From NCBI GenBank assembly GCA_022818135.1, contig JAFMSR010000005.1, positions 21,457,786 through 21,521,785 on the forward strand: a stretch of 64,000 nucleotides of DNA, written 5' to 3'. Source of the DNA: Saxidomus purpurata (lineage: Eukaryota; Mollusca; Bivalvia; Venerida; Veneridae). A program made the position numbers and the translations under genes. Under the pieces are notes generated by a model, which worked only from the letters and a program-made list of their open reading frames with translations, made no database searches and was not told the DNA's origin. Positions 35,118-48,800 of this stretch are shown piece after piece; position 1 is the stretch's first letter; each line of letters starts with the position of its first letter.

Positions 35118-38100
35118 GGTATTACTGATTACCGAAAACAACTTTTTACCGGAAACAACCAAAAACAAATGAGATTACCGAAAACAAATGATATTTCTAG
35201 CCATGAGTGGATTTTCAACGATTTATTAAGTAATTTAGATAGAAGATGATATGTTTGTATAATATGTTTAATTTTGATCATATGTATTACCATTTAAGAG
35301 ACTTATACGTATTTTTGTCATTGCCTTCCAGTTTTCATTGTAATTTGAGTTACTTCCCTTTACAAATATGAATACACATATTAATCACTGTCATCGCTTT
35401 TAAATCAAGCATAATTTTAAAATGTGAATAATTATGAATTATGAAGTGTTCGTGATTTTTTTCTTTGTTATACTTAAAAATGTACATAAAATGTGGGTAT
35501 TGACATAAGGCACATATTGGTAGCATATCAAGAAAAAATATATATTCATTTCATGCAAGATCTGAAAAGCATGAATATATATAGTATTATTTATTTTATC
35601 AAGATACATCCTCTTTTAATGAAAATGCATACATAACTATGATATTTCAACGTGTCATATGACCGAGCGTTACAGGAATTCATTCGCAATTTTATACTTA
35701 AGATATATACGTTCGATCAATAGAAAATCAAGCTATGTAAAAGTTGTTGCATACACCTCAAACATTTTTACAATTTGCCTCTCACATGTCGTGAGATTCA
35801 AGGACGGGGGCATCAATTAATTTATGAATAAAGTATTATTGTTTGATATAATTAATTTTGACATTGCGTACTCAAATGGAACGTTCACAGATTAAAGGGG
35901 GCGCACGAGTGTAATTATCAATTGACAGTTTTTAAAGACTGTAAACTGACAATTATGTCGGAGATTATCATCCCGCGCGGTGAAATTTTCGCTGGCAAAG
36001 GCCTCTTATGTATGAACAATTAAATGATTAGTACCTGATTAAATTTTCTATTATATATTATGAAAATGTTTTTAAACATATTTCATGCATTCTTCTGATT
36101 CACGCATGATATTTATATTTACTAAAACTTCGGTAGTTCGATAAATTTTAGCGTTAATATTTTGTTCAAGTTCCTTGACAGTTTTACGGCTTATCTGCAT
36201 TTCCAGTTACGAAAATTCCCATTAGTGAATGAAATAAAAACAGAAACTAGAAAAACATTTAAAAATTCTTTGTTTGCATATATCATTACAAGGATGAATA
36301 AAAACATATAGCATAATTAACAACGGTATGATACAGAACATACATTATTTTCAGGGAACAGTGGTATGAAAAAATCACTATTAACGTCAATATTTAATTT
36401 TAATAAATAAAAAAGACAAGTAATACTTTTTTTCTAATAAAGATCTTTCATTTCAATGATTTTGGGTTTCAACACTTAATTGATTTAATAACTGATTTTG
36501 AAGTTCTATCTCGTACAGAAAGTGACCACTTGCCATTACAGTTATGTATAAAGAGTGTTATTCATAATGTAGATATACAAAAACCTGTGACGTCTAATGA
36601 GAAAATTATTGTACTCAATGAGACGAACAAAGATCTTTTTGTGAATGCTTTATCCCAGAACGTATTGAATGGTTGTTTTGCTGATTTTGATAACCTTTTA
36701 TCTGATCCACATGCAAATATCAACGATATACTGAGTGAATTCGAATCAGCAATAACCACCAGTTCTAGCAAATTTCTTCAATGTAAACGTACAAAAGGAA
36801 GACCTAAAGGGGAACCTTGGTTCGACCATGAATGTAAAACACTAAAACATATGTCAAGAGAAGCTTTGAAAACATTTAGGTTAAATCGAAGTGTAGCTAC
36901 CTTAAATCAGTATCTTGAACGAAAAAAAACGTATAAACATACTTGTAAACTGAAAAGGAAACAGTTTAATAAATCATATGTGCAAAAGTTAGATTCTTCT
37001 ATACGAAACTCTAAATATTTTTGGGGTGAAATAAAAAAATTGACTTGTCCGCCGAAATCTGAACCTTCTATTACACCACAAGCTTGGTTTGAACACTTTA
37101 GCAAAGTATTTGCATCAAGTGATGGTGGCAATGCATCCGATGAGAGTAATAAAAAGTTTGATGACACTGTCACAGACGATAATTTAGATTCTATCGGCAG
37201 TATTATTTTCAATTCTCCTATAACAAATGAAGAAATTATTAACAGTATAAAGTCGATAAATATTAATAAGGCATCTGCGGGAAATTTAATTCCCGAACAT
37301 TTTGTTTATGGTTCGGAAATTTTGTTACCATACATGAATAGATTATTTAATAGATTATTTGATAGTGGTGAATTTCCAGATTCATGGACTTTATCTATTA
37401 TTGTTCCTATACATAAAAAAGGAAGTGTGAATGTACCAGATAACTATAGAGGAATATCTATACTCGATACTCTTAGTAAAATATATATATCTGTCATAAC
37501 AAAAAGGGTTACTTTTTTCACTGAGGCTTATAACAAAATGGCTGAATCTCAAGCCGGTTTTCGGGCTGGTTATTCAACAATAGACAATGCGTTTATTCTC
37601 TATGCGATAATTAACAAATACTTATCTAGGAAGAAAAGGCCAATATATGTTGCCTTTGTAGATTTTCAGAAAGCTTTTGATTCTGTCAATCGGACTATTA
37701 TGTATAACGTTTTAAAGAAACAATGTTTGAAAGGAAAACTGTACAGTTCTATTTTAGCAATTTATAACACAGTAAAAGGTGTTGTTAGAACAAAGTATGG
37801 ACATACAGACACATTCTGTTGTCCAATCGGGTTACGTCAAGGATGTAGTTTGAGCCCCATACTATTTTCTCTCTTCATAAACGAATTGAATGATTTAATT
37901 TGCAATAGCGGTTTAAGAGGTATTCAACTTTTTCCTGATTTTACTGAAATATTTCTGCTAATGTTTGCGGACGATGTAGCACTTTTAGCTGATACGGTAG
38001 TTGGACTACAACGGCAACTTAATGTTTTAGATAGTTTCTGTAGCACATATAAATTATCGGTAAATGTAGCAAAAACTAAAATTGTAGTTTTCAAAAAAGG

Positions 38101-39663
38101 TGGCGCTGTAGCCAGACGCGAAAAATGGAAATATGGTGAACACAATATTGAGGTTGTTAATTCATTTACCTATGTAGGTGTACATTTTACAAATCGATTG
38201 TCTCCATATAAAATGTCCGAGTATACATGTGTCAAAGCTAAAAAGGTTTTAAATCAACTTTTGAATTCATTTGCACATCTTCAAGAAATACCGTATGATT
38301 CTTTTTTCAAAATATTTGATACAAAAGTCATACCTATAATGCTATATGGCTCAGAAATATGGGGATTGAATGAGACAAGCTGTTGTGAAAATGTTCATAT
38401 ATATGGTTGTAAACGTTATCTGAATGTAAACACGGGATCATGTAACGATGCAGTATTGGGTGACTTGGGACGTTTTCCAATGTATATAAATGCATATAAA
38501 AGTTGCATTAAATATTGGTTACATTTATTAGAATTAGGTAACAACAGATATACAAAATTATGTTATAATATGCTAGTGCACTTTGACAGAATTGGACATG
38601 AAAACTGGGTTACACTTGTTAGGAAAAATCTCTTTAGAAATGGGTTTGGATATATATGGGAAGCGCAGCACGTTGATAACCGACAATATTTTTTAAATAA
38701 ATATGTTCAAAGACTTAAAGACCAGTACGTACAAATTTGGAGAAACCAGTGTTGTAGTAATGTCAAATTGTCGTATTATAAAGATTTTAAATTATTACAT
38801 GGAAAAGAGAACTACGTATCTTGCATTGACATTGGTAAATTTAGAAAATGTATGGCAACTTTTAGATTTTCATCTCATAATCTCATGATAGAGCAAGGAC
38901 GATACTATAACATCCCGTCTGAATATCGTTATTGTTGTTACTGTGAGTGTGTTTTAGAGGATGAGTTCCATTTTGTTTTGATATGCCCTCTATACAATGA
39001 CCTTCGGGAGAAATATATAACGGGTTACTATATTACAAACCCTTCTCGTATCAAATTTTGTAATTTAATGTCATGTACAAATGTTACAACAATTAGAAGT
39101 TTAGCCATGTATCTATATTACTCTTTTAAACGTAGGACAGAATTATTAACTAGTATATAGAAAAAATATAGTTAAGTAGATATTCGGGCTTATTATGTAT
39201 TTTGTATGTAGTTCGAAAGTATTGTCCTTTATATAAAGACAATTTGTACAAATGCAGGGATCACTATGGGCGTTCTTTATTATGACACTATCGCATACTA
39301 TGATAATATGTAAAGATGTTTTGTTTGTATTCACATATTTCAATGTATGTTACTACTATGTACATAAGTTGTGTATGGGCCGGTGGCCTACAGATCACAA
39401 ATAAACTATACTATACTATACCGTCTAAGGGAGGTAATCGTTACAGCATAAAGTACACACTAAGTTACATAGAACTAATTCGCTTAAAATCTAACGTATC
39501 ATTCTAAAATTACACATATTCAACAAATACATCAATTTATATAATTCAGAATAATAAAAAGTGTATTTAACATAAAGTCTATTAAATTATGACTTGTTTC
39601 CGGTAATCTCATTTGTTTTTGGTTGTTTCCGGTAAAAAGTTGTTTTCGGTAATCAGTAATACC
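35118..39663. mobile_element. 4.55-kb TIR element, LINE nested inside, abutting LIG4
   Basis: The first 63 bp (GGTATTACTGATTACCGAAA…) are perfectly repeated, inverted, at the right end (39601-39663). Flanks are (A/G)CAATTTTTTG on both sides (35107-35117, 39664-39674), an ~11-bp duplication with one mismatch, in the range of MULE-type elements. The TIR has internal 'ttaccgaaaacaa' repeats. Apart from a LINE (about 36400-39420) no coding sequence is seen; 35180-36400 is non-coding and AT-rich. Confidence 0.85.
36407..39160 (+). CDS. Non-LTR retrotransposon ORF2: endonuclease tail, reverse transcriptase, CCHC-like C-terminus
   Basis: Open from 36407; protein-like sequence begins about 36455 with the end of an AP endonuclease domain (RTESDHLPL at about 36512-36538). 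ORF-relative to 36530, RT blocks include FVDFQKAFDSVNR (near residue 380), GLRQGCSLSPILF (near 430) and the catalytic FADD box (near 479). A cysteine/histidine motif (CCYCEC … HFVLICP) lies near residue 800, and the stop is at 39158-39160. The 3' UTR ends in a GGCCGGTGGCC hairpin and an (ACTAT)n tail near 39395-39420. The ORF has no internal stops, so insertion is recent, but most of the endonuclease is missing: the copy is 5' truncated. Clade not determined. Confidence 0.85.
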   Translation: MKKTSNTFFLIKIFHFNDFGFQHLIDLITDFEVLSRTESDHLPLQLCIKSVIHNVDIQKPVTSNEKIIVLNETNKDLFVNALSQNVLNGCFADFDNLLSDPHANINDILSEFESAITTSSSKFLQCKRTKGRPKGEPWFDHECKTLKHMSREALKTFRLNRSVATLNQYLERKKTYKHTCKLKRKQFNKSYVQKLDSSIRNSKYFWGEIKKLTCPPKSEPSITPQAWFEHFSKVFASSDGGNASDESNKKFDDTVTDDNLDSIGSIIFNSPITNEEIINSIKSININKASAGNLIPEHFVYGSEILLPYMNRLFNRLFDSGEFPDSWTLSIIVPIHKKGSVNVPDNYRGISILDTLSKIYISVITKRVTFFTEAYNKMAESQAGFRAGYSTIDNAFILYAIINKYLSRKKRPIYVAFVDFQKAFDSVNRTIMYNVLKKQCLKGKLYSSILAIYNTVKGVVRTKYGHTDTFCCPIGLRQGCSLSPILFSLFINELNDLICNSGLRGIQLFPDFTEIFLLMFADDVALLADTVVGLQRQLNVLDSFCSTYKLSVNVAKTKIVVFKKGGAVARREKWKYGEHNIEVVNSFTYVGVHFTNRLSPYKMSEYTCVKAKKVLNQLLNSFAHLQEIPYDSFFKIFDTKVIPIMLYGSEIWGLNETSCCENVHIYGCKRYLNVNTGSCNDAVLGDLGRFPMYINAYKSCIKYWLHLLELGNNRYTKLCYNMLVHFDRIGHENWVTLVRKNLFRNGFGYIWEAQHVDNRQYFLNKYVQRLKDQYVQIWRNQCCSNVKLSYYKDFKLLHGKENYVSCIDIGKFRKCMATFRFSSHNLMIEQGRYYNIPSEYRYCCYCECVLEDEFHFVLICPLYNDLREKYITGYYITNPSRIKFCNLMSCTNVTTIRSLAMYLYYSFKRRTELLTSI

Positions 39664-39876
39664 GCAATTTTTTGAATTTGATTAAAATAAAATAACTACA
39701 ATGACTACATAGAAATCAAGTACAATTCGACTCTCCTTCAATGAAGATTGAAAAGGTATTTGTTTACAATTGCGAAAGTTGCTGATAGTGGAAAATCGAA
39801 TTAAATCGGGAAGAAATCTCGATTTTAATTGATTAAATCAACACCTTCGTTTTCGCATACCGAACACCTCTCAATA
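39664..39876 (+). promoter_or_regulatory. LIG4 upstream region
   Basis: Only about 210 bp separate the TIR element's end from the LIG4 start codon, so this must hold the 5' UTR and part of the promoter unless an upstream non-coding exon lies beyond the element. No TATA box or clear initiator recognised. Confidence 0.4.
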
Positions 39877-42800
39877 ATGGAAGATAACAACCCAGATTTA
39901 CCACCTGTCACGGTCGCATCAAAAGTCAACTTCTCAGAATTATGTGGCTTGCTGGAAAAAATTTCCAAAACGCAGGGAAATGAAAAGAAAAAGAGAACTC
40001 TAAAGGACTTTATAGATCAGTGGAGAAAATCTCATACAGTACTCCATGGACCAGACAAAGTGTCGGTATGCTGTTGTTTAAAATTATGCTGTTTTAACGA
40101 GCAAGAAGTCTTATTTAATTTTGCATATTCTTGCATCAAACCACAGGTACATGGCATGCATAGTCAAGTACCTGTGCTTCAAACACTTTGTCTGGTAACA
40201 GAAACCATATGTTTTACTTTTTCAAAAACTGGAAGCTTCTCCTTATATCTTTCTTTTTCAATGCTAAGTGCCAAACAAGGGTGGTATCACTATTATTTTA
40301 GGCTTCCCGTTTGTCAAGCCATTTGTCAGTTCATCCTGCATTCCTTATACAATGTTATAGGACTATTTCTCAGCAACCACTCGCTGGCTGGAAATCAATT
40401 TAACTTCATATTATTGTTTAGTACCAACTACCAAGAGGAGAATGATGTTCATATTGTCTGCATGTTCCTGTTCAGTTACTTTTCATAGAGTTATGGCCCT
40501 TTGATGACAAATGCATTAAATTTGTTTCTGGACATTGTCTCAGCAACTACTTTTGGGAATTTAATGAAACTTTGTCATACTATTTAGTACAAAGAGATGT
40601 GTATGTTTTTTGCTTATTCAAATTCAGTTATTTTTCACAGAGTTATGGCCCTTTGATTACTGCTGTATTGTTTCCTCACTATTTTTCACAAAAAAATAGT
40701 GTGAACCTTTACAACTAAATTATCACAATGTTCTGACATGATTATTAATTACCTCTCTCTCATTTTCTATTTTTTGAGTTTCTTTATTCTGTAAAAAATT
40801 GAAAAAGAAATGAAGCAAGTCCAGCATTGTACAACTATACATATTCCTTCCCTAAACACTTGATTATCTCGCTTAATAGAATTGTCTTTTTTATTAATTA
40901 TTTCATGCAATGACTTGTTTCTATTGATAATTCTTATGGTGGGATGCTACCGGGACCATTTATTGTTTCCAATGGTACTCTTGTTCATGTATAATGCATA
41001 ATAATGATAATATATGTTTTATGAACAATTGGATGTTGGAAAAAAATAATTCTTAAAGTGTAATGAACATGATTAAAGTTGAATTATGCCAGTGTTCAGG
41101 GATTAAATACCAACTACTTTAGGGTTACAGATTCACATATCTCACAGTACTAATATAAGCCAGTAGCAGAATGATCCAACTGTAAAACAAAGCACTTTTA
41201 TTGCATTTTGCTTTCTATATAGACAGATTCATTTTATCCTGCTATGAGGTTGTTACTTCCACATCTTGAGAAAGAGAGAGTGGCTTATGGTATAAAAGAG
41301 GTAAGTGTTATGTAGTTGAAACTACATGTACTTGTTTATGTTTGAAAGTCTGACATTAATTTGAAATCTTGTTTTGTTTGTCTTACAATGTTTCTCCTTT
41401 GAATTTACACAGTACTTGTGCTGCTCTTTAAAGTAGCCGATATTTTTATCTTAAAAAGTAGAATAATTTAGGGCATTTTGTGGCTCCTTTCTGGGAATTT
41501 CATTCCCAAAATACCCATTGCCTAAAATTTGATATTGAACTATAATTATGCTGCTAATGTTTTGTTGTTTTGACATTTGCAAATGGAGAACTTGTACATT
41601 AATTTGTGGAAAGTGTATGTGCAGACCACAGAAAGATACTTGGTACTGATTGTAAGTGTCAGAGTTTTGGGCAATTTTTTAAAAGAAAAGGAAGAAAGTA
41701 TTTACTTTAGGTTGAAATAGATGCCCCCTCATTATTTGCATTATGTCTGGGCTTCTTTGTTGGGTGAAACACAGTATCTGAGCCAACTTCGAGAAACAAA
41801 TTTTTAAAGCTAAATTAAATGTCAGACCATCTACATTGTGATTTCATTTGAATCATAATCACTTTACCTTTCGACATATATGTATACTGATTTTTTCAAC
41901 TTTTTAGCAAACTTAAGTACATATTCATTTGCTTAATTAAGTTAATTTTAAAACAATTAATTTATAAATATTAAGTAATTTGTAAATGTGCTTAAATGAC
42001 AATATTTTAAAATCTGTGCAAGTTTTTTCATTAGTTACGCAATGTTACTCTACATTGTATGTTATACTCGGATTTTATATATACATGTACTTGTAAACAA
42101 TATTTCAGTAAAACAATATGGCTTGTATGTTCATGATTTATTGTTCTGTAATTGTTTTGTTTTTTATTTGAAATACAGCACATGTTTGCCAAACTGTTGA
42201 TAGAAGTGTTATGTTTGGGAAAAGACAGTCCAGATGCCCACAGACTTCTTAACTACAAAGCACCAAAGACTGCTAAAGCCGTAAGTTGTTTCTTCTCACA
42301 TAACCGTGATAATAGACAAAGTTTAAACACTGTAAGCCAATCCGACTTATTTTTGAATAGATATATGTTTGTAATTGTGCTTATATTCGGTACGACCTTT
42401 TGAATAGATACGGTACCATAGAAACACATGTCAAATATATGTACATGTACCACGGTAAAACGGGAACAGGTATTACAAATGTACCAGATTTATTAAATAT
42501 TTAACAAGATGATTATCACTGTTATCCAAAATGCTTCCCTCGATGTTTTCGGTCAAGTTTTATTAATTTTTGATAACCGCTGCCATACTGTTGTCATTTT
42601 GATGCTACTTATCTTTATTATCTGCTTGTAGGACGTGGGAGACTTTGCCAGTGTTGTATATTTTGTATTACAAAACCGCTGTCCAACTCGTGGCACCTTG
42701 TTCATCCAAGAAGTCAATGATTGCCTTGATGGTATAGCCACTAACAACGCTGCCAAGAAAAAAGATGCTGTGCGTAAACACATTGTAAAGCTGATCACAA

Positions 42801-45800
42801 ACATGTCGGCGCTAGAACTGAAGTGGCTCACTAGAATGATTGTCAAGGTAATTATGTACATGTATCATAATTAAGTTCCGTGAAAAACTACCATAAATTA
42901 TTGTGACCATCTCCAGTGTGTGCTATCTATCAGAGAAAACTGGCGTTTCATTGGGACAGGAGCTTGAAATAGTAAGTGATAGTGCTGGTATTTGTTATTT
43001 GCGGTGACAGAAGACACCAAGTAAGTTACTTCTGCAAAGCTTGTCTCAGCTAAGTTTATAATTCTGGTGAATTTGTGACTATTTGTTCTTGACTCAAAGG
43101 ACAGTCCGTAATAATACATACACATGTATGAAATAGTGATTGGCCAAAGTGTGTGTACTTTTTTGTAGAGTTTCATAAGCCACAATTGATATCATATTTT
43201 CAGAGGGCATTGTAATGCAAATCAATGCACATAAAAAAAAAATAAAAAAAAAATTAAAAAATTAAAAAAAAAAAAATTAAAAAATTAAAAATAAAATTAT
43301 TCACATGTACATCAAATAGAAATTTTGTGTTCATGGAAAAATTTTTCATGTAAATTTTAATTTTGGAGCAAAAAAAAAAATAATTTAATTCAAAAAAAGA
43401 TATTTTCTTAATTGCACAAACACCTTAGTTAATTCATAATTAATGCTCTGTGGTCTATATATTTTAACAGTTTGACATGTTGAATAAATGTATCTTGCAG
43501 AACTGCATTTTGTTTGATAATGTTGAAGTGACATTATGCGCATTTTTTTCAAGTAAAAATCCAGCTGAAAATGGTGTGTGTACAAAAGTGTAGAGGAAAT
43601 AATAACTTTTAACCAAATACACCAAACTCTTCCCGCTACCAGTATGAAAAAATAGCTTTCAAAATATTGATTTTCTTATTTGACTGGGAGAGTCAATTTA
43701 AGAAAAGAACAACTGCATGCAGGAGTTGCTTCCCTTCCACTGCCGAAATCTCTACCAACATCAACAACGCCACTTCAACTATCATTTTATCAGTCCGAAT
43801 TTTTTATATCTAAAGCACCAACTTCAAATACTAATGCGGCATAATCATTAATTTAACACATTTAAATGCACAGCAACCAAAAATTGCTTTTATAAAACTG
43901 TCACCAAAAATACACTTTGTGCAGAAATATGCGCATAATGTCACTTTAATGCTGGCTAGCACAGAAAGGGGTTTTTGGACATGCAATTGGGTGAAAACTT
44001 ATTATCTTAACTTAACCACTTTTCAAACCTTCTATAATTTTTTTTAAAATGCTCTCTTCAATTTCTGTGACATATGCCTAAATTGTTGAATTTTATGTAC
44101 ATCATCATCATCATCACCATCATCATCACCATCATAATAATGATCACCATCAGCATTATAGCAAGCATTCTATATTGTGAAATCACTGTAAGTTACTACA
44201 GATATACAGTAACATTGTTCACGAACTGTTTCTGTACCAGGAACTGAAGATTGGACTGAGTCAGTCATCCGTGTTATCAGTATTTCATCCTGATGCTGAA
44301 GAATTCTACAATGTTAATAATAACTTGGAAAAGGCAAGTTGATTATATGTTCTTTTTTTGTAGTGAAGTATTCTGTAGAGATTACTGATGTAAATTTGAT
44401 ATTTTTTAGAATCTGAGTCTTTTCACAGGACACAATCATTACATTAAAATTGAATCTGTCACTTGTATTATTTTGAGATCGTTCAAAATGATGTATTTTT
44501 TTTTTCAAAAAAATACAGTGAAAGCAAACTGATGTGTATATTCTAGTGAAAGTATTTATTCATAAGTGTGTTTAAATGTCAAATTACTGCTCAACTGAGT
44601 ACACCTGTTTGAGAATATTTAATGTTTGTGTATGTACAGTAAACTCTGTTTAAAAGAAATTCGTTAGGACCATTTATATTCCTTCCTTACATTGTATATG
44701 ATTGGAGTTTGTTATATCCATAAAACATTTCCATATAAAGTAAAGAAAGAAACGAAATCAGGCAGAGAAATTTTTTTCCTTATATCCGGATTTTCGCTAT
44801 ATCCAGAGTCGCTATATATGGAGTTTGCTGTAATAAGTATTTAGTACTATAAGTATCATGTTAATTACTTCAGGTTTGCAGAATGATGCATGACTCATCA
44901 GTGAGAATACATGAGATTGGCATATCAGTGTTCTCACCATTTACACCAATGTTGGGTGAGAGAGCTTCACCAGATAAGGTAAGATAGGTGGAGCATCTTG
45001 ACCTTTACAGGAACCCACACCTAGTAAGTCAGGAGATAAGGTGTATCTGTAAGTTTCAGCAACTGACATTGTCTTTCTGAGATCTTTATTTATCTGAGGC
45101 GCAATGTAGCAATGCAGTTCACAATGTGTCCCTGGAATGTAGACACTTTCTGTATCTAAAACGTAAAACAACTAACCTTACTGGGGTGATTAGTCATATT
45201 GGCACCTCTGACAGGCAGCAATGATAGAAATTGAAATTTATCACATATAATAAGTTCTAAGTTGGATATTGATAGAAGATTAGTATATATATATTCTTTG
45301 ACCTGAAGAAATCATGAGACTCACACCATTATCGCTATGGTGACTAGTGTAATTCAGTTTTAATCAATAGGTCATGTATGTATGAGAGTATCCATTATAC
45401 AGTAGGGACATTGTTATGTCTTAAAGGGAGTTTATGAGTAAAAACACAGTGAAACTGAAGGTACATGCTGCTGGTAGTGCTTTTCCCAAACACGCGGGGA
45501 TAATGACATATGTATTTACATGCATGGCCAACATTGTCTGTCAGTTTGCATACTCTATGTGAAAGAGTATAATATGATAATGAAATGTGTGTTCGCCTTT
45601 TGTATTAAAAAGACAGACAGTCAACTGATTGTGTGATATGTAAAACATAAAATGTTTGTACATGTATATTTACAGGCAGAGAAGTTAATGGAGGGGAAAC
45701 CATATTACATCGAAACTAAATATGATGGTGAGAGAATGCTGCTGCATAAAGATGGATGTGATTACAAGTACTTCTCTAGAAGGTAGTTACCATGGTTACT

Positions 45801-48800
45801 ATAGCACTTTGTTAGTAAATAGTATTACAGGCAACAACAGTAACTCTTTGATAAATTAACTGAATATCTGATCGAAATACTTTATCTGTACATATACTAG
45901 TAACAAGGAAAATGCTGGCGTATATGTAACTGTTTCTGTTATTGTACTGTAATAGTTTTGAACAATCAGTCATTATGACTGTGCATGTAACAAAATATGA
46001 TATACTAAATATGTACAAAATAATAAATCTAACATGAAGGATTAATTGCATGTCTGCTAAAATAAAATTCAATATCCTTTACCTCTGATTATCGGACCCA
46101 CATGTTGGTATGCCCTTGGTAGTGTAAAATTTGCAGCCGTACCAGGCATCAACCCATGACCGTTTGCTGTACAGATTAAGCTCCTGGTCACTTTTTAATA
46201 CACATTTTCTTCCAGTTTCGTAATTAACTCCTTGATAAGTTTGCATGGGCTATATTCTTTTAAATCTCTCAATGGAGATCCCTTTATTATGTAACAATAT
46301 ATGTTATATATGTAACTGTACACGATCTACGTGAGTGGCACGACACTTGCTGCATGTTGCTATTCTCGTATTTACAGTGGTAATGAATATACCGGCACAT
46401 TTGGATCTAACCGGTATGACGGAACCCTCTCTCAGTATATACATGATCTCTTCAAATCTGATGTAAAAACTTGTATCCTGGATGGAGAGATGATCCTGTA
46501 CCACCCAGAGACTAAAACATATGGTAATCTCTCTCACATGAATATCTGTTATAGCCACAATTTGTCAATATCATTTATTTCAGCCAAGGACAAATTCACT
46601 TCTTAGTGTTTATCATGTCATTTTCTATATCTTTCTCTAAGACAATGCCATCTTGACTGAACTGTTATAATACAGTTTCTTCACAAATATTTTTAAATTC
46701 AGTATTTAAGTCTGATTCGAAAGATATACCACGGATTAAGGTACAACAGATTCTTAGATTAAGTCAATATAAAAAAAGTTTTGAATGATTTAGTCCCACT
46801 AAGGTCTTTACATGCTGGTATTAAAAGTTAAACGATTTTTTTTTGAGATACATGTATATTGATTATGGCAGAAGATTAACTGTGCGAGTAATTTTATGAA
46901 TTTCAGCAACCAAAGCAATGAATACAGATGTGAAATCCTCGAATCGAGATGGCTTCCAGCCTTGCCTACATGTGTTTGATGTTGTATTCTATAATGATAA
47001 AGTGTTGACCAATCTACCTCTGAAAGAGAGGTTGAAGTACTTGGACAAAATATTGAACCCAGAGGAAGGGAGGCTTATCATCAGTCAACACAAGGAAGCA
47101 AGAACTAAGTATGTGTCAATATGTAGGAACGTGAAAGTGGGAACAGTATTTAGTTTATACTAATTTATTTTAGCTCGATTGTGAAGAAATCTTGTAGCTT
47201 AACGAGTCACTCTCGAGTCTGCTTCCTTGAAAAACCAGTTCTTGTGTCATATGAGGAGGCATGGTCATGACCCCAGTGGGGCTCGAACCAACAACCTCTG
47301 GGATGAGCAGCCGACACCTTAACCTCTACACCACCACTCCTCTTGTTAATAGTAATTTAAGCCCTTCTTTGTTAAAAACAGTGTTTTCACCTTTACAGTT
47401 GTTTTCAAAACAAGAGAATGAAGTCAGAATTTAATCAACTTTTGCGATATACTGTAAAACAGTTTCAATTGGAACGGATTCGTTGAACTTTTATGGTCAC
47501 TTTTACTAAGCCTCATTCAAGAATGTTGTGAAAAATTCCTTATCCGAATTAAATCTATTCTGAATTTTTGTATGTTATGAAGTTAACTGACAGTGCCTTG
47601 TCGTATTCAAGGTAAAATTTAATGTGTCACCCTTTTAGTCCCGTTACTCTTTGTGAGTCCCATGTTCGAAAACGTAAATAAACAACATTGATCATTGTCA
47701 GGTAGACGCTTGAGACCGTCTATTAACACAGACGTGTTAAAACAATTATGGATGGCAGGTGCCAATATGGTTTTCACAAGCTGATCTCTTTGTTTGTTTG
47801 ACAATAATTTGTAAATCGTGTGAATTAAAATTTGTTTGCACATCTTTGGTTGCTGGCTTACCTGAACTTGAATCAATCAAATACAAAACTGTTATAGTTT
47901 GCGCATGTCAGGCAAGTGATATGAAATACGAGTATATATGTTGGCGTATATATCAAGTACACCGGTACCGTGGGGAACCATGCTACTTTCTGGACAGGGA
48001 ACGTTTATTTCGGCTTTGGGTTTATTTGTATAGTTGACATGTATACTAAATTAAAAACCAAGGTTATCCAATAAAAACGCTACTTCCCGATTTTCAGGAT
48101 GTTGAACTTCTTGCTAAAATAAGTAATTAATAAAAACGTCAAAATTAGACAAAAAATGCGAAATTTCGGTGTCGCAAAATTGAAGTGTTTTACAGTATAT
48201 ATTTTGGAACAAAGGATTCTGTAGAACAGTATTATGGTCACTTGTTTAAAAAGACTCATTGCCAAAGTTTGGAAAGATTTGCCTGGAATAAAGACAATCC
48301 AGCCAGTTTGTATAAAAAAATCTGCATATTGTTGTATGCATCAGAGTTATGTTGTACATGTTTCGTAAATTTCATGAAAAAGTAAGAAAAAAAAACAGTT
48401 GACAGAATATTTGTATTAATTCAGTACACAGCGATGTACAATGAATATTTATTCAATTTTATGTACAATGTACGTATTATGGCAACTGTAATAAGGGCCA
48501 AAGGCAAAAGAATGTGAAAATTTTATAAACATATTGACTGGAATGAAGTTGTGCTTGAACACAGTATTGTTCTGCAAGTGAAATTCAGACATTACAAAGA
48601 AGTGTTGAGAGTTATGATAGTTGAATTTTTAAAAATAAAATCGGTATGTTATATAAAATCCCTGATTCCTTACTTCTTGCTGATGTATTTACAGCCAGGA
48701 CTGTGCTGATGCCCTGAATGAAGCTATAGATGGCAGAGAGGAAGGTATCATGGTGAAAAATCCCGAGTCAGTTTATAGACCAAATACAAGAAAAGGAGGC

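Noticed and set aside
36562..37212. Minus-strand open frames opposite the LINE
   Set aside because: Shadows of the LINE reading frame; no independent motif.
39829..40488. 219-aa single-exon protein at the start of LIG4
   Set aside because: Only 39877-40065 matches ligase IV; beyond the GTATGC donor the frame is intron read-through, and the next family segment (DSFYPAMR) is found in exon 2 at 41223.
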